DNA of 64,000 bases. Origin: Alisma plantago-aquatica. Lineage: Eukaryota; Streptophyta; Magnoliopsida; Alismatales; Alismataceae. The stretch spans positions 71,840,001 to 71,904,000 of the forward strand of contig OY856411.1 in assembly GCA_963693085.1 (NCBI GenBank), given 5' to 3'. The notes under the pieces are model-generated. The model was given only the letters and a program-made list of their open reading frames with translations. It searched no databases and was not told the origin of the DNA. The translations under genes and the position numbers were made by a program. Positions 1 through 11,049 of this stretch are shown here, piece by piece. Positions within the stretch are counted from its first letter, which is position 1. Every line of letters begins with the position of its first letter.

Positions 1-340
1 GACCTGATTCGATCGTTTGGGGCACTCCAACCGATCGGTTGGTGCCCTGAACTGGTCGGTTCATAGTCCTAATCCGACTCAAAAAGACTTTCCTTTTTTT
101 CGTTCCCAATTGGTATCGAATACCAATGTTATTCCCAATCGAATTGGGCAATTTGAAACCAAAGGAAAATTCTTGCCGACATGACTTTTCCCAACTGGTC
201 GGTTGCACCAGCTGAGCCGATCGGTTCAACCCTTGAACCGGTCATTTCAACCTGGGCATGAGCCGATCGGCCTGGACACTCCAGCCGACCAGTTCAGCAA
301 CCTCAGCCGACCGGTTCATCACATGAACCGATCGGTTGGG
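1..340. repeat. Copia LTR palindrome array (CCGATCGGTT motif)
   Basis: Repeated variants of AACCGATCGGTT are spaced roughly 15-40 bp apart. A perfect 16-bp palindrome, CCAACCGATCGGTTGG, sits at 27-42. The same array occurs at the matching place in the other two LTR copies. Confidence 0.85.
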
Positions 341-1529
341 AGCACAGGTTTAGCAAAATCAGTCAATTGCGATTTCAATCAATCCGATACTCCAATCAAT
401 GCGTCCAACACCTTGAACCATACGATATTGAGCCATCGACTGATTGAGTGTTTAATTGAACTACTAAACTCCTTTAGTAATCAATCTAAACATTGCTTTG
501 TGGACAAAACTCCTCTTCCAGGTTAAATCCTATGTGTGTGACCCTGCAGGTCCATTTCACGTTGGCAGTGAAAGTCCATAACACTTATGACTTCACAAGC
601 AAAGAGCGGTGCCTAGTCACACATCAGTGCTACCCAAGTGAAAGTAGAAAGTTGGAGAACAACTTTCATCCTACAATCCGTGAATGGTGTTACAGTGAAT
701 GTATAATTCCTTTGTCACTGATATCCCAAATGAACTCAAGGCATGGAACAGTCATCCTGTCAACGTTCATTCACTTTCTTGATCTCAGAGTAGATTGAAG
801 GAGATATGAATGACATCAATATCACATACTGATTCATACATGCGTGCGCACGCCTATCTCAATCCTACTCATCAAGTGGCCTTGGATATCATACTCCCTC
901 AGGAGGGACAAATCCCATATCTATCACTCACCCCTCAAAAGCCCCATGTGTCAAAGCCACCCAATCATCACCTTTATAACAACCCATGTTTCAGGACTGC
1001 GTTTGATGATGTCAAAGTGTGCCCAACGACATGTGTTGAATGTAGTGATTTCAGGTCTAAGAATCACACTCACCACCATCACTGTGAGTACTGACTGTGA
1101 CTACCATCTCATGGTTCCATGTGTCAAACTCATGGTGGGTTTGTCCGGTACACTTGTTCTCTAACAAGTACCTATGTGTTTGGTTTGATATCTCTATATC
1201 ATGACTAATGAGATTCTGTCATCAACCAACACCACAATCTAGTCTTGTGTGTCATTGCTGTCTATCTACCTTCCACAATGACATCCGACTAGGGACATAA
1301 CAAGAATGTACAAACTCTTAGCATCCGTATGATCTCATCGTTCAGGTCATGAACCTGAAGGCATACGTCATTGAGTACTGTCATTCTCTAGACATTCAAT
1401 CTGTTCTATCACTATCTCATATGACTGAACCAGAAAGAATTGGAAGCTCACCTTTGATTTTTATCAAATCAATCTTAATGTATCCCACCAATCATCCCAT
1501 GATTGGCTCTCAGGGCATACATACCAACA
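1..1529 (-). mobile_element. Copia LTR, partial (third copy of the 34250-43242 family)
   Basis: The sequence matches, nearly base for base over long stretches, the LTRs at 34250-36492 and 40999-43242. It ends at the same terminal bases, CATACATACCAACA. Because the full copy shows the element lies on the minus strand, position 1529 is the 5' end of this LTR and the rest runs out of the window to the left. The right flank (1530 onward) is Tekay pol sequence, so the Copia element inserted into an older Tekay copy. A solo LTR and a full element cannot be told apart from here. The small ORFs inside it recur in all three copies and carry no known domain. Confidence 0.9.
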
Positions 1530-2098
1530 AGGTTGACAAGTGCACATGTGCTTGTGTTACCTGAACAAGGAAAAGGATATATAGTTTTCTGTGATGCCTC
1601 CAAGAATGGACTTGGATGTGTGTTGATGCAGGATAAACAAGTGATTTCTTTTGCTTCCCGACATCTTAAGAAACACGAGGAGAATTATCTGACACACGAT
1701 CTAGAACTAGCTACTGTAGTTCGTGCCTTGAAGATCTGGAGACATTATCTTTATGGAGAGACATTCTAGATTTTCACAAACCATAAGAACCTTAAGTATA
1801 TCTTTTCTCAGCATGAGCTTAACATGAGGCAACGCCGCTAGATGGAGTTAATCAAAGACTACAACTGTACGATTGATTACCATCCAGGGAAGGCCAATGT
1901 GGTTGCAGATGCTTTGAGTAGGAAATCAACAACACCAGCCTTAGATAGAGCACAACTGAATTCCTTAGTATGCTCTAGGAGGGATATGCTTATCTCCTTA
2001 AGGCAAGACAATATACAGTTGAGAGTATCATTGTTATCCGGGTTGTTAGCTGAGATGCACATAAAACTAACTCTGAGACAGCAGATTAAGGAGGCATA
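1530..2098 (+). pseudogene. Tekay RNase H domain (pol fragment)
   Basis: The frame opens with [20 protein letters not shown] and continues through [34 protein letters not shown] and IWRHYLYGE. These are the standard RNase H / RT-connection peptides of plant chromoviruses. A TAG near 1768 and another near 1841 interrupt the frame between the TDHK-like stretch (here TNHK, so the aspartate is changed) and the peptide IDYHPGKANVVADALSR. RNase H would remove the RNA template during reverse transcription in the virus-like particle. The 5' part is cut off by the Copia LTR, whose last base is 1529. Family call is secure; function is lost. Confidence 0.88.
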
Positions 2099-2169
2099 GC
2101 AAGTTGATGCTACAGTTCAACTGATTAGATGGTTTCCATGACTCAGATGACCAAGTAGCCTGTTATCAT

Positions 2170-2982
2170 GGTAGGATGATAGTGCCTAATGTGGATAACT
2201 TGAGAAAGTTAGTCCTGGAAGAAGCTCATTCTTCGATGTATGCTATGAATCCAGGAAGCACCAAGATGTATCGAAACTTGAAAGATATGTATTGGTGGCC
2301 TGGAATGAAGAAGGATGTTGCTGAGTTCGTTATGCGGTGTCCTGTGTGTCAGCAAGTTAAAGCTGAACACCAGAGGCCTGCAGGAACAATGCAACCTTTA
2401 CCCATACCACAGTGGAAGTGGGATCATGTAACTATGGACTTTGTGGTTGGTCTAACCAGGATAGCCAAAGGACATGATTCCATATGGGTAATAGTTGATA
2501 GGTTGACGAAAAAAACACATTTCTTGCCTATCAAAACAACCTATTCTGCTGAGAAGCTAGCACAATTATATGTTGATGAGATAGTGTGGCTGCATGGGGT
2601 CCCAGTTACCATTGTTTCTGATAGAGGTCCCCAGTTTACGAGTCATTTTTGGGAGCGACTTCGTAAAGCTTTAGGCACACAACTAAGGTTTAGTACAACC
2701 TTTCATCCTGAGACTGATGGACATTCAGAAAGGACTATACAAACTTTGGAGGATTTTCTTAGAGCATGTGTTCTTCAGTTTATGGGGAGTTGGGATCTGC
2801 ACCTAAGCTTGATAGAGTTTTCCTACAACAATAGCTATCAACATAGCATTGACATGGCACCTTATGAAGCTTTGTATGGTAGACATTGTAGATCACCCCT
2901 ATGTTGGTATGAAACTGTTGAATACCAACTGTTAGGTCCTGATCTTATGCAGCAGACCACAGAGAAGATTAAAGTAATATAA
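2170..2982 (+). pseudogene. Tekay integrase (pol fragment)
   Basis: This is an open stretch of about 268 residues. An HHCC zinc-binding region comes first: EAHSS, then YAMNPGSTKMY, then RCPVCQQVK. The usual second histidine of the family (YAMHPGS) is an asparagine here. The DDE catalytic core follows, with D in MDFVVGL, D in VSDRGPQFTS and E in HPETDGHSERTIQTLED. It ends with the conserved SYNNSYQHSIDMAPYEALYG and a stop near 2980. Integrase joins element DNA to host DNA. The core acidic residues are present, but the zinc site and flanking stops argue that the gene is dead. Confidence 0.9.
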
Positions 2983-3472
2983 CAATAGATAAAGACTGCA
3001 CAGGATAGGCAGAAGTCTTATGCTGATAAACGTCGTAGACCTTTAGAATTCCAAGTTGGAGACAAAGTATACCTCAAAGTGTCACCTTGGAAAGGAGTTA
3101 TGAGATTTGGAAGGAAAGGGAAGTTAACTCCTAGGTTTATGGGGCCTTATCCAATCATTGAACAGATTGGAAGAGTAGCCTATAAGCTAGAGTTACCACC
3201 AGAACTACATAAGTTACACCCTGTGTTCCACATTTCCATGCTTAGGAAATGTCACCCTAATACAGAATCAGTTCTGCAACCTATGGAAGTAGGATTGAAT
3301 GATGATGTATCTTATGAGGAAGGACCTGTATCGATCCTTGATAAAAGAATTAAAAAGCTGAAAAAGAAAGACATACGTCTTGTGAAAGTCCTCTGGAATC
3401 ATCGTGGTGTTGAATAAGCCACATGGGAACTAGAGGAAGAGATGAGAAGGAAATACCCTGCTCTTTTCTCTT
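2983..3472 (+). pseudogene. Tekay integrase C-terminus and chromodomain
   Basis: After a stop at about 2980 the frame resumes with the tether region (SYADKRRRPLEFQVGDKVYL), then GKLTPRFMGPYPIIEQIG and LHPVFHISMLRK, which are standard GPY/F-module peptides. The last 50 or so codons form a chromodomain: PVSILDKRIKKLKKKDIRLV, VKVLWNHRGVE, then a TAA where glutamate is expected, then ATWELEEEMRRKYPALF. In chromoviruses this module is thought to steer integration to heterochromatin. The single stop inside the chromodomain fits point-mutation decay. Confidence 0.88.
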
Positions 3473-3504
3473 AATATGTTTTGTCGATTTTGGGGACAAA
3501 ATCC

Positions 3505-3523
3505 TTGTAAGGGGTGGATAATT
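3505..3523 (+). promoter_or_regulatory. Polypurine tract of the Tekay element
   Basis: The purine run AAGGGGTGGATAA lies directly before the LTR start TGTAACATCCC. It would prime plus-strand DNA synthesis. Position and context match Tekay elements. Confidence 0.75.
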
Positions 3524-4224
3524 TGTAACATCCCTGACCTGGGTTATGAAATAACCCTAGGTGTTTTGCTTAAATATGTGATTATATTCTTGTGGTTATC
3601 TTGTGTAATGTAATTAAAGCTTTTGAGGAACTTATATTTCTATCTGAGTCCTTTTTAAACAATGTTGTAATATTGTTTTGTTAATTTTGGACTAAAGTGA
3701 AAATTACCCAAGATGAGGGGTTAACTTGCAAATTGCACATGTTAAGGTGTTCCTCTAATGTTGAGACATCATAAGAATGAATATGATGTTGTGGTATGGA
3801 TTCCACCAGCTTGAGCACCAACATATAGCTTGTAGAGCAATCCTTATGCTTTAAAACCTAGTTTTGGTGTAAAGTGCAATTTACCCAAAACATAGGGTGC
3901 AACATGTAAAATGTATTCTCTAGAGTATCTCTCATATTTCTTGGCATCAAGCAGAGAAAAGAAAATGAGAGGGGCGCCTCATTTGAATGATCAAACAAGA
4001 AAGATAACCTTAATATCTAAATAACCAAGTTTTAAGCAAAATGGCCTTTCATATATATAGCTTATTAAGATTTATGGTTTCTTTTTCTTTAACCTTGGAT
4101 AAGAGAGAGGTTTTTCATGTGAAAAGGAGGAATAAACGTGGCCAAGGGTGGAGTTAGTATGAGTGGATGGGTTTAAGAAATAAAAGAAATAACTATCTTT
4201 TTCTTTGCCTTGATAATACCCAAA

Positions 4225-4235
4225 AATATATAAGC
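4225..4235 (+). promoter_or_regulatory. Likely TATA box of the Tekay LTR
   Basis: AATATATAAGC lies about 700 bp into the LTR, followed by a leader-like stretch beginning with CCCTTTTCCTC. Inferred from sequence only. Confidence 0.45.
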
Positions 4236-4724
4236 ACCCTTTTCCTCAAAGCAAAGGATCATTCCTTTAGTTCTTTATCCTCATCTTCTCACTTTGGACC
4301 AACCAAGAGGGAGATCTGGAACAGAGGAAGATGACCAAGATGGTTTGGGTAAGCTTTGATCATCACCTAGCTCGAATTCTTGGAGGAAACCCTAATACAA
4401 GGTTGGTTTGTTAGTTTTCTTTACACAACTCTTCTTTCTAGCCATCTTCTCCATCCAAATCTTGAAGAACGGACCTTGGACAACCTTTGCAGCTCAAGCC
4501 ACCATTAAAGCTATGAAGTTTGGAGCTCTGGATAAGTCCTAGAGGCGAGTTTTATAACTCTAACCCTTAAGCTTTGTTAATGCATCCTCTTTTAGTATAT
4601 ATTCTTATTCTTCTTCTTTAGACACCTTGGTGTGTTCTTGTTCTGATTTCCGTAAAGAACCACCCCTGTTCTTAAGGTAGAAGATGATGAAGTTAATACC
4701 TATGTTAATCCTAAATCTTGCTTT

Positions 4725-6060
4725 AGCAAACGGTCTCCCAACATTTGCAAACGGTTTCCCAAACCGTTTGGGAGCAAACGGTTTCAAACCATTTGAATGC
4801 AAATAGTTTCACAAACCACATAAAAGCAAACGGTCCAAGACCGTTTGGATGTGTTGACCAGGCGTTGACTGTTTGGAGGTCTGTTGTAAACATTATGGAC
4901 TAATCACCCACCAAAAATCATCAAGTAATTCCAAGAGAATCACTAATTGAAGGCCCATTAGTCACCTAAACCCTAATCGGGTCTATTGCTGATTTCAATA
5001 ATACAATCATGTTGAAGTTTGGGTTGACTGACCCAAACGGTTTCAAAACCATTTGGGGATCACCCAAACGGTCTGAAGACCATTTGGTGATCACCCAAGA
5101 CTGTTTGTAGGTCTAGGGTTAAGTAGGGTTGACCATTTGAGTGTCCAATGGTATCAAGTTGATAAATGATTAAGTGCTAATTTGGTGACCAAATTTAGGG
5201 TTCAACCCTTAAGTGAATGACTTGGTTTTTGATGAACTAATGAGAAAACGGTCTCAATACCATTTGGAGGATGTCCAAATGATCCCAAGACTATTTGGGG
5301 GTCACCCACGACCGTTTTGAGGTCTAGGGTTGACTATGGTTAAGTCATTGAAGATTGAAAGTTAATAAGTTGAAGTGCAACTAGTTGTTGACCTAGTGAT
5401 CAATCTAATGAACCAAACCCTAATTGGTTAAGTTAGTTTTTGATGGTGACTTGAGCAAACGGTTTCAAGACCATTTGAAGGATATCCAAATGATCCCAAG
5501 ACCATTTGGGGTCAGGTCATGACCAAATTGAATGATGTTTCAATGGTTTCAATTTCAATTAGACTCATGTTAATGTGTGTTGAAGGGTAATCGATTCCAA
5601 ATCCTAATTCAATCGATCCAAGCCCTAATTGGTGATCAATTGCGGGTCAATTGAGGGTCAAATCATTTGAGGGTTGACCTAATTGACTCAATTGATAAGT
5701 GGAAAACAAGTGCATGAACGATTGAGGGGTTCAACCTTGGAAACCCTAACTCAATTGAAGTGGTTGAGACGCTTTTTGGTCCATGCAGTTTTGAGATGGT
5801 TTGGACCAAACGGTCTCAAGACCGTTTGGGTCCAAATGATCCCAAACTGTTTGGTGCTCATTCAATTTCAAGAACGGTTGTGTCCATGTGGTTTCAAAGT
5901 CAACTTGGCCAAACGGTCTTCATGACCAAACGGTTTTGAGTGTGCACTTTACCAAATGGTTTCAAAGTCAACTTGGCCAAATGGTCAACAACACCAAACG
6001 GTTTCAAGGTTTGTTCAAGACCATTTGGGGGTTTAGTGTGCAAGACCGTTTGAGGTCTAA
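4725..6060. repeat. Array of inverted AAACGGT / ACCGTTTG motifs in the Tekay LTR
   Basis: Pairs of CAAACGGT and ACCGTTTG recur in clusters at about 4725-4850, 5035-5110, 5247-5320, 5455-5510 and 5800-6060. One pair, at 5806-5829, is a perfect hairpin with 11-base arms (CCAAACGGTCT) and a 2-base loop. Many copies differ by CG to CA/TG changes, which fits decay of methylated CpG. Confidence 0.85.
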
Positions 6061-6548
6061 AAAGGTCAAGATAGTTTGATGCCTTAGTGGTCAAGATGGT
6101 TTAGTAGTTGATTAACCTAAACCTTATAGATACCTAAAGTGATTAAGGGACCAAGTAATTAGTGGATTAATGCATGTTATGATCAATGATGAACATTGCA
6201 AAGGTACCCTTGATGGGATAGAGTGACTAATACTCTTTGAACAAGTGAACCTTAATGATCACAATAGTGATGACATAACCCATGATGTCAAGGTTGATTT
6301 GACTTAGCCTAATCATAGGTGATGTAAACATCATCTAATAGAAAGAGGAGAGAGAAGACTCCTTATATAAATGAGAATCAAGTAACAAGTTTCCAATATG
6401 TATAAATGTATCTAATTAGGGTATGATCCTTTATAGTGAGATCATAGAAACCCTAATTATGATGGTTAATGAATCTTAACCTAATTTGAGGGCATTAATG
6501 AAAGTAATCCTCATACATGATGATGGTATGATCTTAATTCATTGCAAA

Positions 6549-6665
6549 TGTGATGTAATGTGAATAGTAAACCCTAATCTAGGGTAATATGATGTAATGT
6601 GAATAGTAAACCGTAATCTAGGGTAATGTGATGATATGAACAGTAAACCCTAATTCTGGGTTATG
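6549..6665 (+). repeat. Tandem repeat, about 40 bp x 3
   Basis: Three neighbouring copies carry GATGTAATGTGAATAGTAAA followed by CCCTAATCTAGGGTAAT, starting near 6552, 6591 and 6631. The third copy is the most diverged. Confidence 0.8.
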
Positions 6666-8618
6666 CTTTTAAGCATGAAACTCTATGATTCAAGTATGAA
6701 ATAAGGAATCACTATTCCTAATTAAGCTAAGGGATTGAATAACTCTAATTGAATTGAATAAGAAAACTCTAACCCTAGAAACCAGTCGTGGTGCTCTATA
6801 CTTAACTTGGAATCAGATTGTATTGTGTGGATATAGATATAATGTGCATGTTATCAATTGTGTTAGTCATGCATGTCTTTATCAAGAAGTAATCATATCC
6901 AGGTAAGGGTTATGATGTCATATCCATTTAAAGCACTTTATAAGCTTTAAGAGTAATGATATACTATGTTTCCTGGTAAGTGGTAACATATGAGATTGAT
7001 AGGTTGTATGAGCCATGAGAAATATATGCATTGTTACAATCAATGTCATGTTGTTAAATGACTTGATGTCAATATGTTACTTGGTAACAAGTTTTATGAT
7101 GATCTAAGGGTTTGAATACCCATATTCTTGAATCATAATGATGAGATGGTTAGGGATTGATATCCCAGTGTTAACAATATGTGACTTAAACTTGATACAA
7201 TTAATACTCTTTCTTTATAGCAATTGTTTTAATGGTTTATGTTTTAAAACATGTCTGATGCTAAAAGAATTCCATAATGTACTTAAATAATCAAGTATAA
7301 TGATATCATGTAGAGCCCTGACCATAGATCCATCATTGTCAGAAGTTAAATGATGGTGAAACAGGTTTTCCTAAAGGAACTCCTGGAGAGCATACTTTTG
7401 AGTATGTGAGGGTTATGGACGCAAATATCCTTACGTCCTAATGTAGGATTTGATATGAGATGTACCTTTAATATCTCAATCCTTCGTTATATGTTTATGC
7501 CTGGATGATGTATCACTAATCTCCTGATGATGTGGTTATTGCCGCATCGATGCGAGATAAACAAGAAATCCCTCGATGGCGAAGAGAGTACAGAACGCCA
7601 CTGTAACTCTAATAGCGAAGTTGACAGAATACCCTGGAAAGCTATTATGGCAGAGACACAAGATGTCCTGTATGTTGTTCCTCATACTGACTGAGGAGGA
7701 TGAGGTCATAGGAATCCTGCTCTTCTGATGACCTATGTATGGTACCGATTGCAATTTCATAATGGTCGGTTGGAGTATGAGAGGTGTAACTCATCTCCTC
7801 AGGGCATAAAAATGTTTGTAAAATGTAATTAGCCGTGTAGTATATTTTCTTAGGTTGAAATACAAGAAACAATGATTGATGTTACATTATTTATAGTGCT
7901 CTAGTTAAATAACTAGTATACATGTTCTTCATATTCTTTATTGTTATATGACTTGTCATTCAATTAATTTATAATAGAAATGATTGCTTAAAAGAAGGTT
8001 GCTTCACTTAGTTTATACAATGTTAAACCTGTTGTTGAATGTTTATAGTTCTACTGCTTAATGTTATTCCATTATTGCATTAACAATGCTTCTGGCGGAG
8101 AGTTATAACTCTCGCTGGGACAATTATTCAATTGTCTCACCCCCATGGGATTCAACTTTTTAGATAGACGCCGAGGATGAAGGAACCCATCAGTGGGTGA
8201 GCAACAACAGCAGCAGCAGCAACATCAGGAACAACAGTGATCCTCAGGTGGAGACACTGTCTGTCAAGTCTTGTAGATAGAATGTCCTATGTGTCGTCTC
8301 TGTACTCTCAGGTCCTAGGAGTCAGTAGATGTTTAAAAGTAGATCTGAGATTTTTGGCTTAATGCCTCGAGAATTTTGTACACAGCTCATGTACAGTTTA
8401 ACAGGGCAGTTGATGCTTGTGACTCTCGAGATGTGATTTTACAGAGATGTAATGATGGATCAGTTTGTAAACAACTTGTCATGTTTCTTCATGAAAGAGT
8501 TTTACTGTTTGAAGATCTCTTTACAAAAGGTTTTAATTTTTAGTGATTTTTAATAATTCTGCTGCTAGTTAATCGCTTCCGCATTCGTTGATCTTGTTTT
8601 CTGAGAAGTATCGTCACA

Positions 8619-9165
8619 CTAGTTTTGTGCTTGCTTGGCTTAATTAGTTCTTTCCTTGCTTAGTTAGCTTCTTGCTTTGCTCTTGTCTTGTTCGTGCTAG
8701 TGTATCTCTTTAATTTCTCTTTTACTTCTCTCTTGCTTGCCTTAGTGTAATTTTCCTTTTCATACCTATTTTAGTCCTTTCTTTCCTGCTTAGTCTTAAT
8801 CTAGTCTAGGGTTAACATAGATTTCATTCTTGCCTTTAATTGCTTGCTTGTTCATTCTTAGTTAACAATCAAATCACCTTTAAACCCTTAACCCCTAGTC
8901 TCCGCATTAGGAACCTAGCAAAACTAACCTAGCTCTAGCGACCCCTCTTTTCCCTGTGGATCAACCCTGTACTTGTCACCTTCCTATACTACGAAACGAC
9001 CCCGTGTGCTTGCGGGTGTAGTGTTTTAATGTGAGTAGGTGTTAAGTTAGGTTTATAAATTTCGAAACAAAAATCCCATCCCGTGTGTTCTGACCTTGTG
9101 GGGTGCATCTAGTCGAGTCAAATCGGCTAGTGTGTAGCACCTCTAGCGGAATCGCACCAATGATT
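8619..9165 (+). mobile_element. Probable remnant of an Athila/Tat-type LTR end
   Basis: The stretch has a T-rich leader, then CCCTGTGGATCAACCCTGTA, a CTATACTACG block and GTGTGCTTGCGGGTGTAG. This order resembles the end of Athila/Tat Gypsy LTRs, and the Athila LTR in this window ends in a comparable way (CTGAGTTCAACTCGGGCCTC, then GTGCACTTGCG). No partner LTR or PBS was found, so this is a family-level inference. Confidence 0.4.
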
Positions 9166-10412
9166 TTCAAGATTGATGATGAACTATAACGAATTCCAAT
9201 AATATTAAAATTGTCTATGATATCAACATAGGAAATATATTTGTAAGGAATTTAGTATTTTCTACTAATATATCATCAACATATTTTACTAATATTATAG
9301 TCGATGCTTATATGGAGTAGGTACAATTCTATATGTCAAGGTAACATCACAATATGAAAGTAGTAATACATCTCAATCACCATGTCAAGATTAACTCATT
9401 GATAATGATTGAAGTTATAATTAATACTTATCATCATCATCCAGTAATTATTAAAATATTCTTTACAGTATTTCTATATAATCATACCTATTTGAAGTGG
9501 TTTTGCATCACACGATGATAATAGTAAGTTGAATAGGATAGTACATGAAATGAAACTTGTAGGAAGTTATTCTAATCTTGTAAGAACTTCAATTTAATAT
9601 TTGATAATTTGCACATATATTGGCCTATAAAAATCAGAAAGACACTGTTGAGATTGATGTCTCATAGTACAAGAAAAATGGAGTCAACATAAATTGTATT
9701 TAAAGAATTGTATAATATTAAAACATGCAACTCTATATCAAGTGTCGCTATATGGATGTGTATGTGGAGATTTTTAAAAATCATCACTAATTAGAAAGTT
9801 TTTCAAATACACTACTGGGTTGTTAGATTCTAATTAAATATGTAGATATTTTATTGGAAATAAGTAAAATAACCTTAATTAGTTTTTTGGAAGGAAAAAT
9901 AATTATAATTTTATTTTGATCAATACTATATTTGTAGATGGTGAGTACTTGTAGTTATTTTACCTCTTACAAGATAATATCTTATATGATTTTGAAATAA
10001 AATGACACAATAAACTTGTAAAGTGGAGTTTATGTCCACTTAAGATTCATGTTGGACGTGGAAAGGAGGATTATCAAGTTGACTATCATAAATATTCACA
10101 TATCTTTGTCAAGGTGAACATTTATAATATCAAGAGAAATACAAATTAGGAGTCAACTAAATAGCTCGGTCGAAACAAAAAAATATATAAATAAAGAATT
10201 AAATTTTCATAATCAAATTAACTAAATAATGAAGACGTGAAAATATTCATAAAGAAATTTATGAAAAAATTCATGACTTTTTTCATCTAATTTTTTTTTC
10301 TTGTAAAAAAAATTCATGAAAATTGTATACCTACATAAGCATATTATTCTTTTAGATGTATTACAACAACCATATACAATTATACTTCATGCAAAGCACG
10401 TGAACTAACTAG
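9166..10412. other. AT-rich, non-coding; ends in a degenerate Helitron 3' terminus
   Basis: No ORF with a recognisable domain was seen. The last 30 bases contain GCAAAGCACGTGAACTAACT followed by AG, resembling a decayed Helitron hairpin and CTAG end, and they abut the next Helitron's 5' TC directly. The 5' end of this older element was not found. Confidence 0.4.
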
Positions 10413-10980
10413 TCTATACTATATAAGAATGCCCACATAGGGATTGGATTCGATTTTCTTCATTATATTTTAAAATCACATATGGGTCCATGTGTATGTA
10501 CACCACATCTTTGTCTTTAATTCTTCAAATTGTATATTATATTAGGAGTCTCATCTATACTATATATACTGTATAAGAAAACCAACAGAGGGGGTTGGAT
10601 GCAATTTTCTTCATTTTTTGAAATTACATATTGGTCTCTCTACGCACGCATCACACCTTTGTCTTTAATTTATTAATTATATATATATTAGGAGACTCAT
10701 CTATACTATATAAGAAAGCCTGTGGAGGGGGGTGGATACAATTTTCTCGAGTATTTTTTAAATTACATATTGGTCCATGTGTGTGCACACCACACTTTTA
10801 TCTTTCGTATCTTAAATTATATATTATATTATGAGACTCATCTATACTATATAATAAAACTCACAGAGGGGGTTGGATGCAATTTTCTCTATTATTTTTT
10901 AAAATTATATGTTGGTCCATATGTGTATGAGAAGACCTATTAAGATATGTATCATACATATTTATTGCATCTTCTTTTCT
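10413..10980 (+). repeat. Four tandem copies of a 141-146 bp Helitron 5'-end unit
   Basis: Units start with TCTATACTATATA at 10413, 10554, 10700 and 10841. Each continues with GGGGTTGGAT-like sequence, ATTTTCTTCATTATTTTTT and ATTGGTCCATGTGTGT. Only the last unit is followed by a 3' terminus. Confidence 0.85.
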
Positions 10981-11049
10981 CAAGTTTAACTTAGAAATAC
11001 TCATTGCAGCCTACTAAGGCACCCGTGCATAGCACGGGTTTGGGCCTAG
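10413..11049 (+). mobile_element. Non-autonomous Helitron with tandem 5' ends
   Basis: The 3' terminus is typical of plant Helitrons: a perfect hairpin with 8-base arms (ACCCGTGC, loop ATA) at 11021-11039, then a short spacer and CTAG at 11046-11049 followed by T. The 5' side begins TCTATACTATATAAG and is repeated four times. No Rep/helicase is encoded. Confidence 0.75.

Larger units (their letters stand above)
1530..8618 (+). mobile_element. Tekay/Del chromovirus (Ty3-gypsy), 3' half
   Basis: From left to right the block holds the C-terminal part of RT/RNase H, integrase, a chromodomain, a polypurine tract and a long 3' LTR. The integrase-chromodomain order and the closing peptide LVKVLWNHRGVE are diagnostic of chromoviruses of the Tekay clade. 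The 5' LTR, gag, protease and most of RT lie left of the window or beyond the Copia insertion at 1529/1530. Several stops interrupt the reading frames, so the copy is dead. Confidence 0.88.
3524..8618 (+). mobile_element. 3' LTR of the Tekay element (about 5.1 kb)
   Basis: The LTR starts with TGTAACATCCC right after the PPT. The end is inferred: a CTTCCGCA block and then GAGAAG...GTCACA near 8618 resemble the end layout of the solo LTR at 51748. No second LTR is in the window to confirm length. Inside are a TATA box, an array of ACCGTTTGG-type inverted motifs, a 40-bp tandem repeat and a CAG-rich stretch near 8200. No coding domain was seen in its ORFs. Confidence 0.6.

Noticed and set aside
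203..526. ORF with repeated LNRS-type peptide in the Copia LTR (similar at 35225-35486 and 42039-42296)
   Set aside because: The peptide is only the translated palindrome array and the frame is not kept between copies.
1349..1564. ORF spanning the Copia LTR / Tekay junction
   Set aside because: Chance frame crossing an insertion border.
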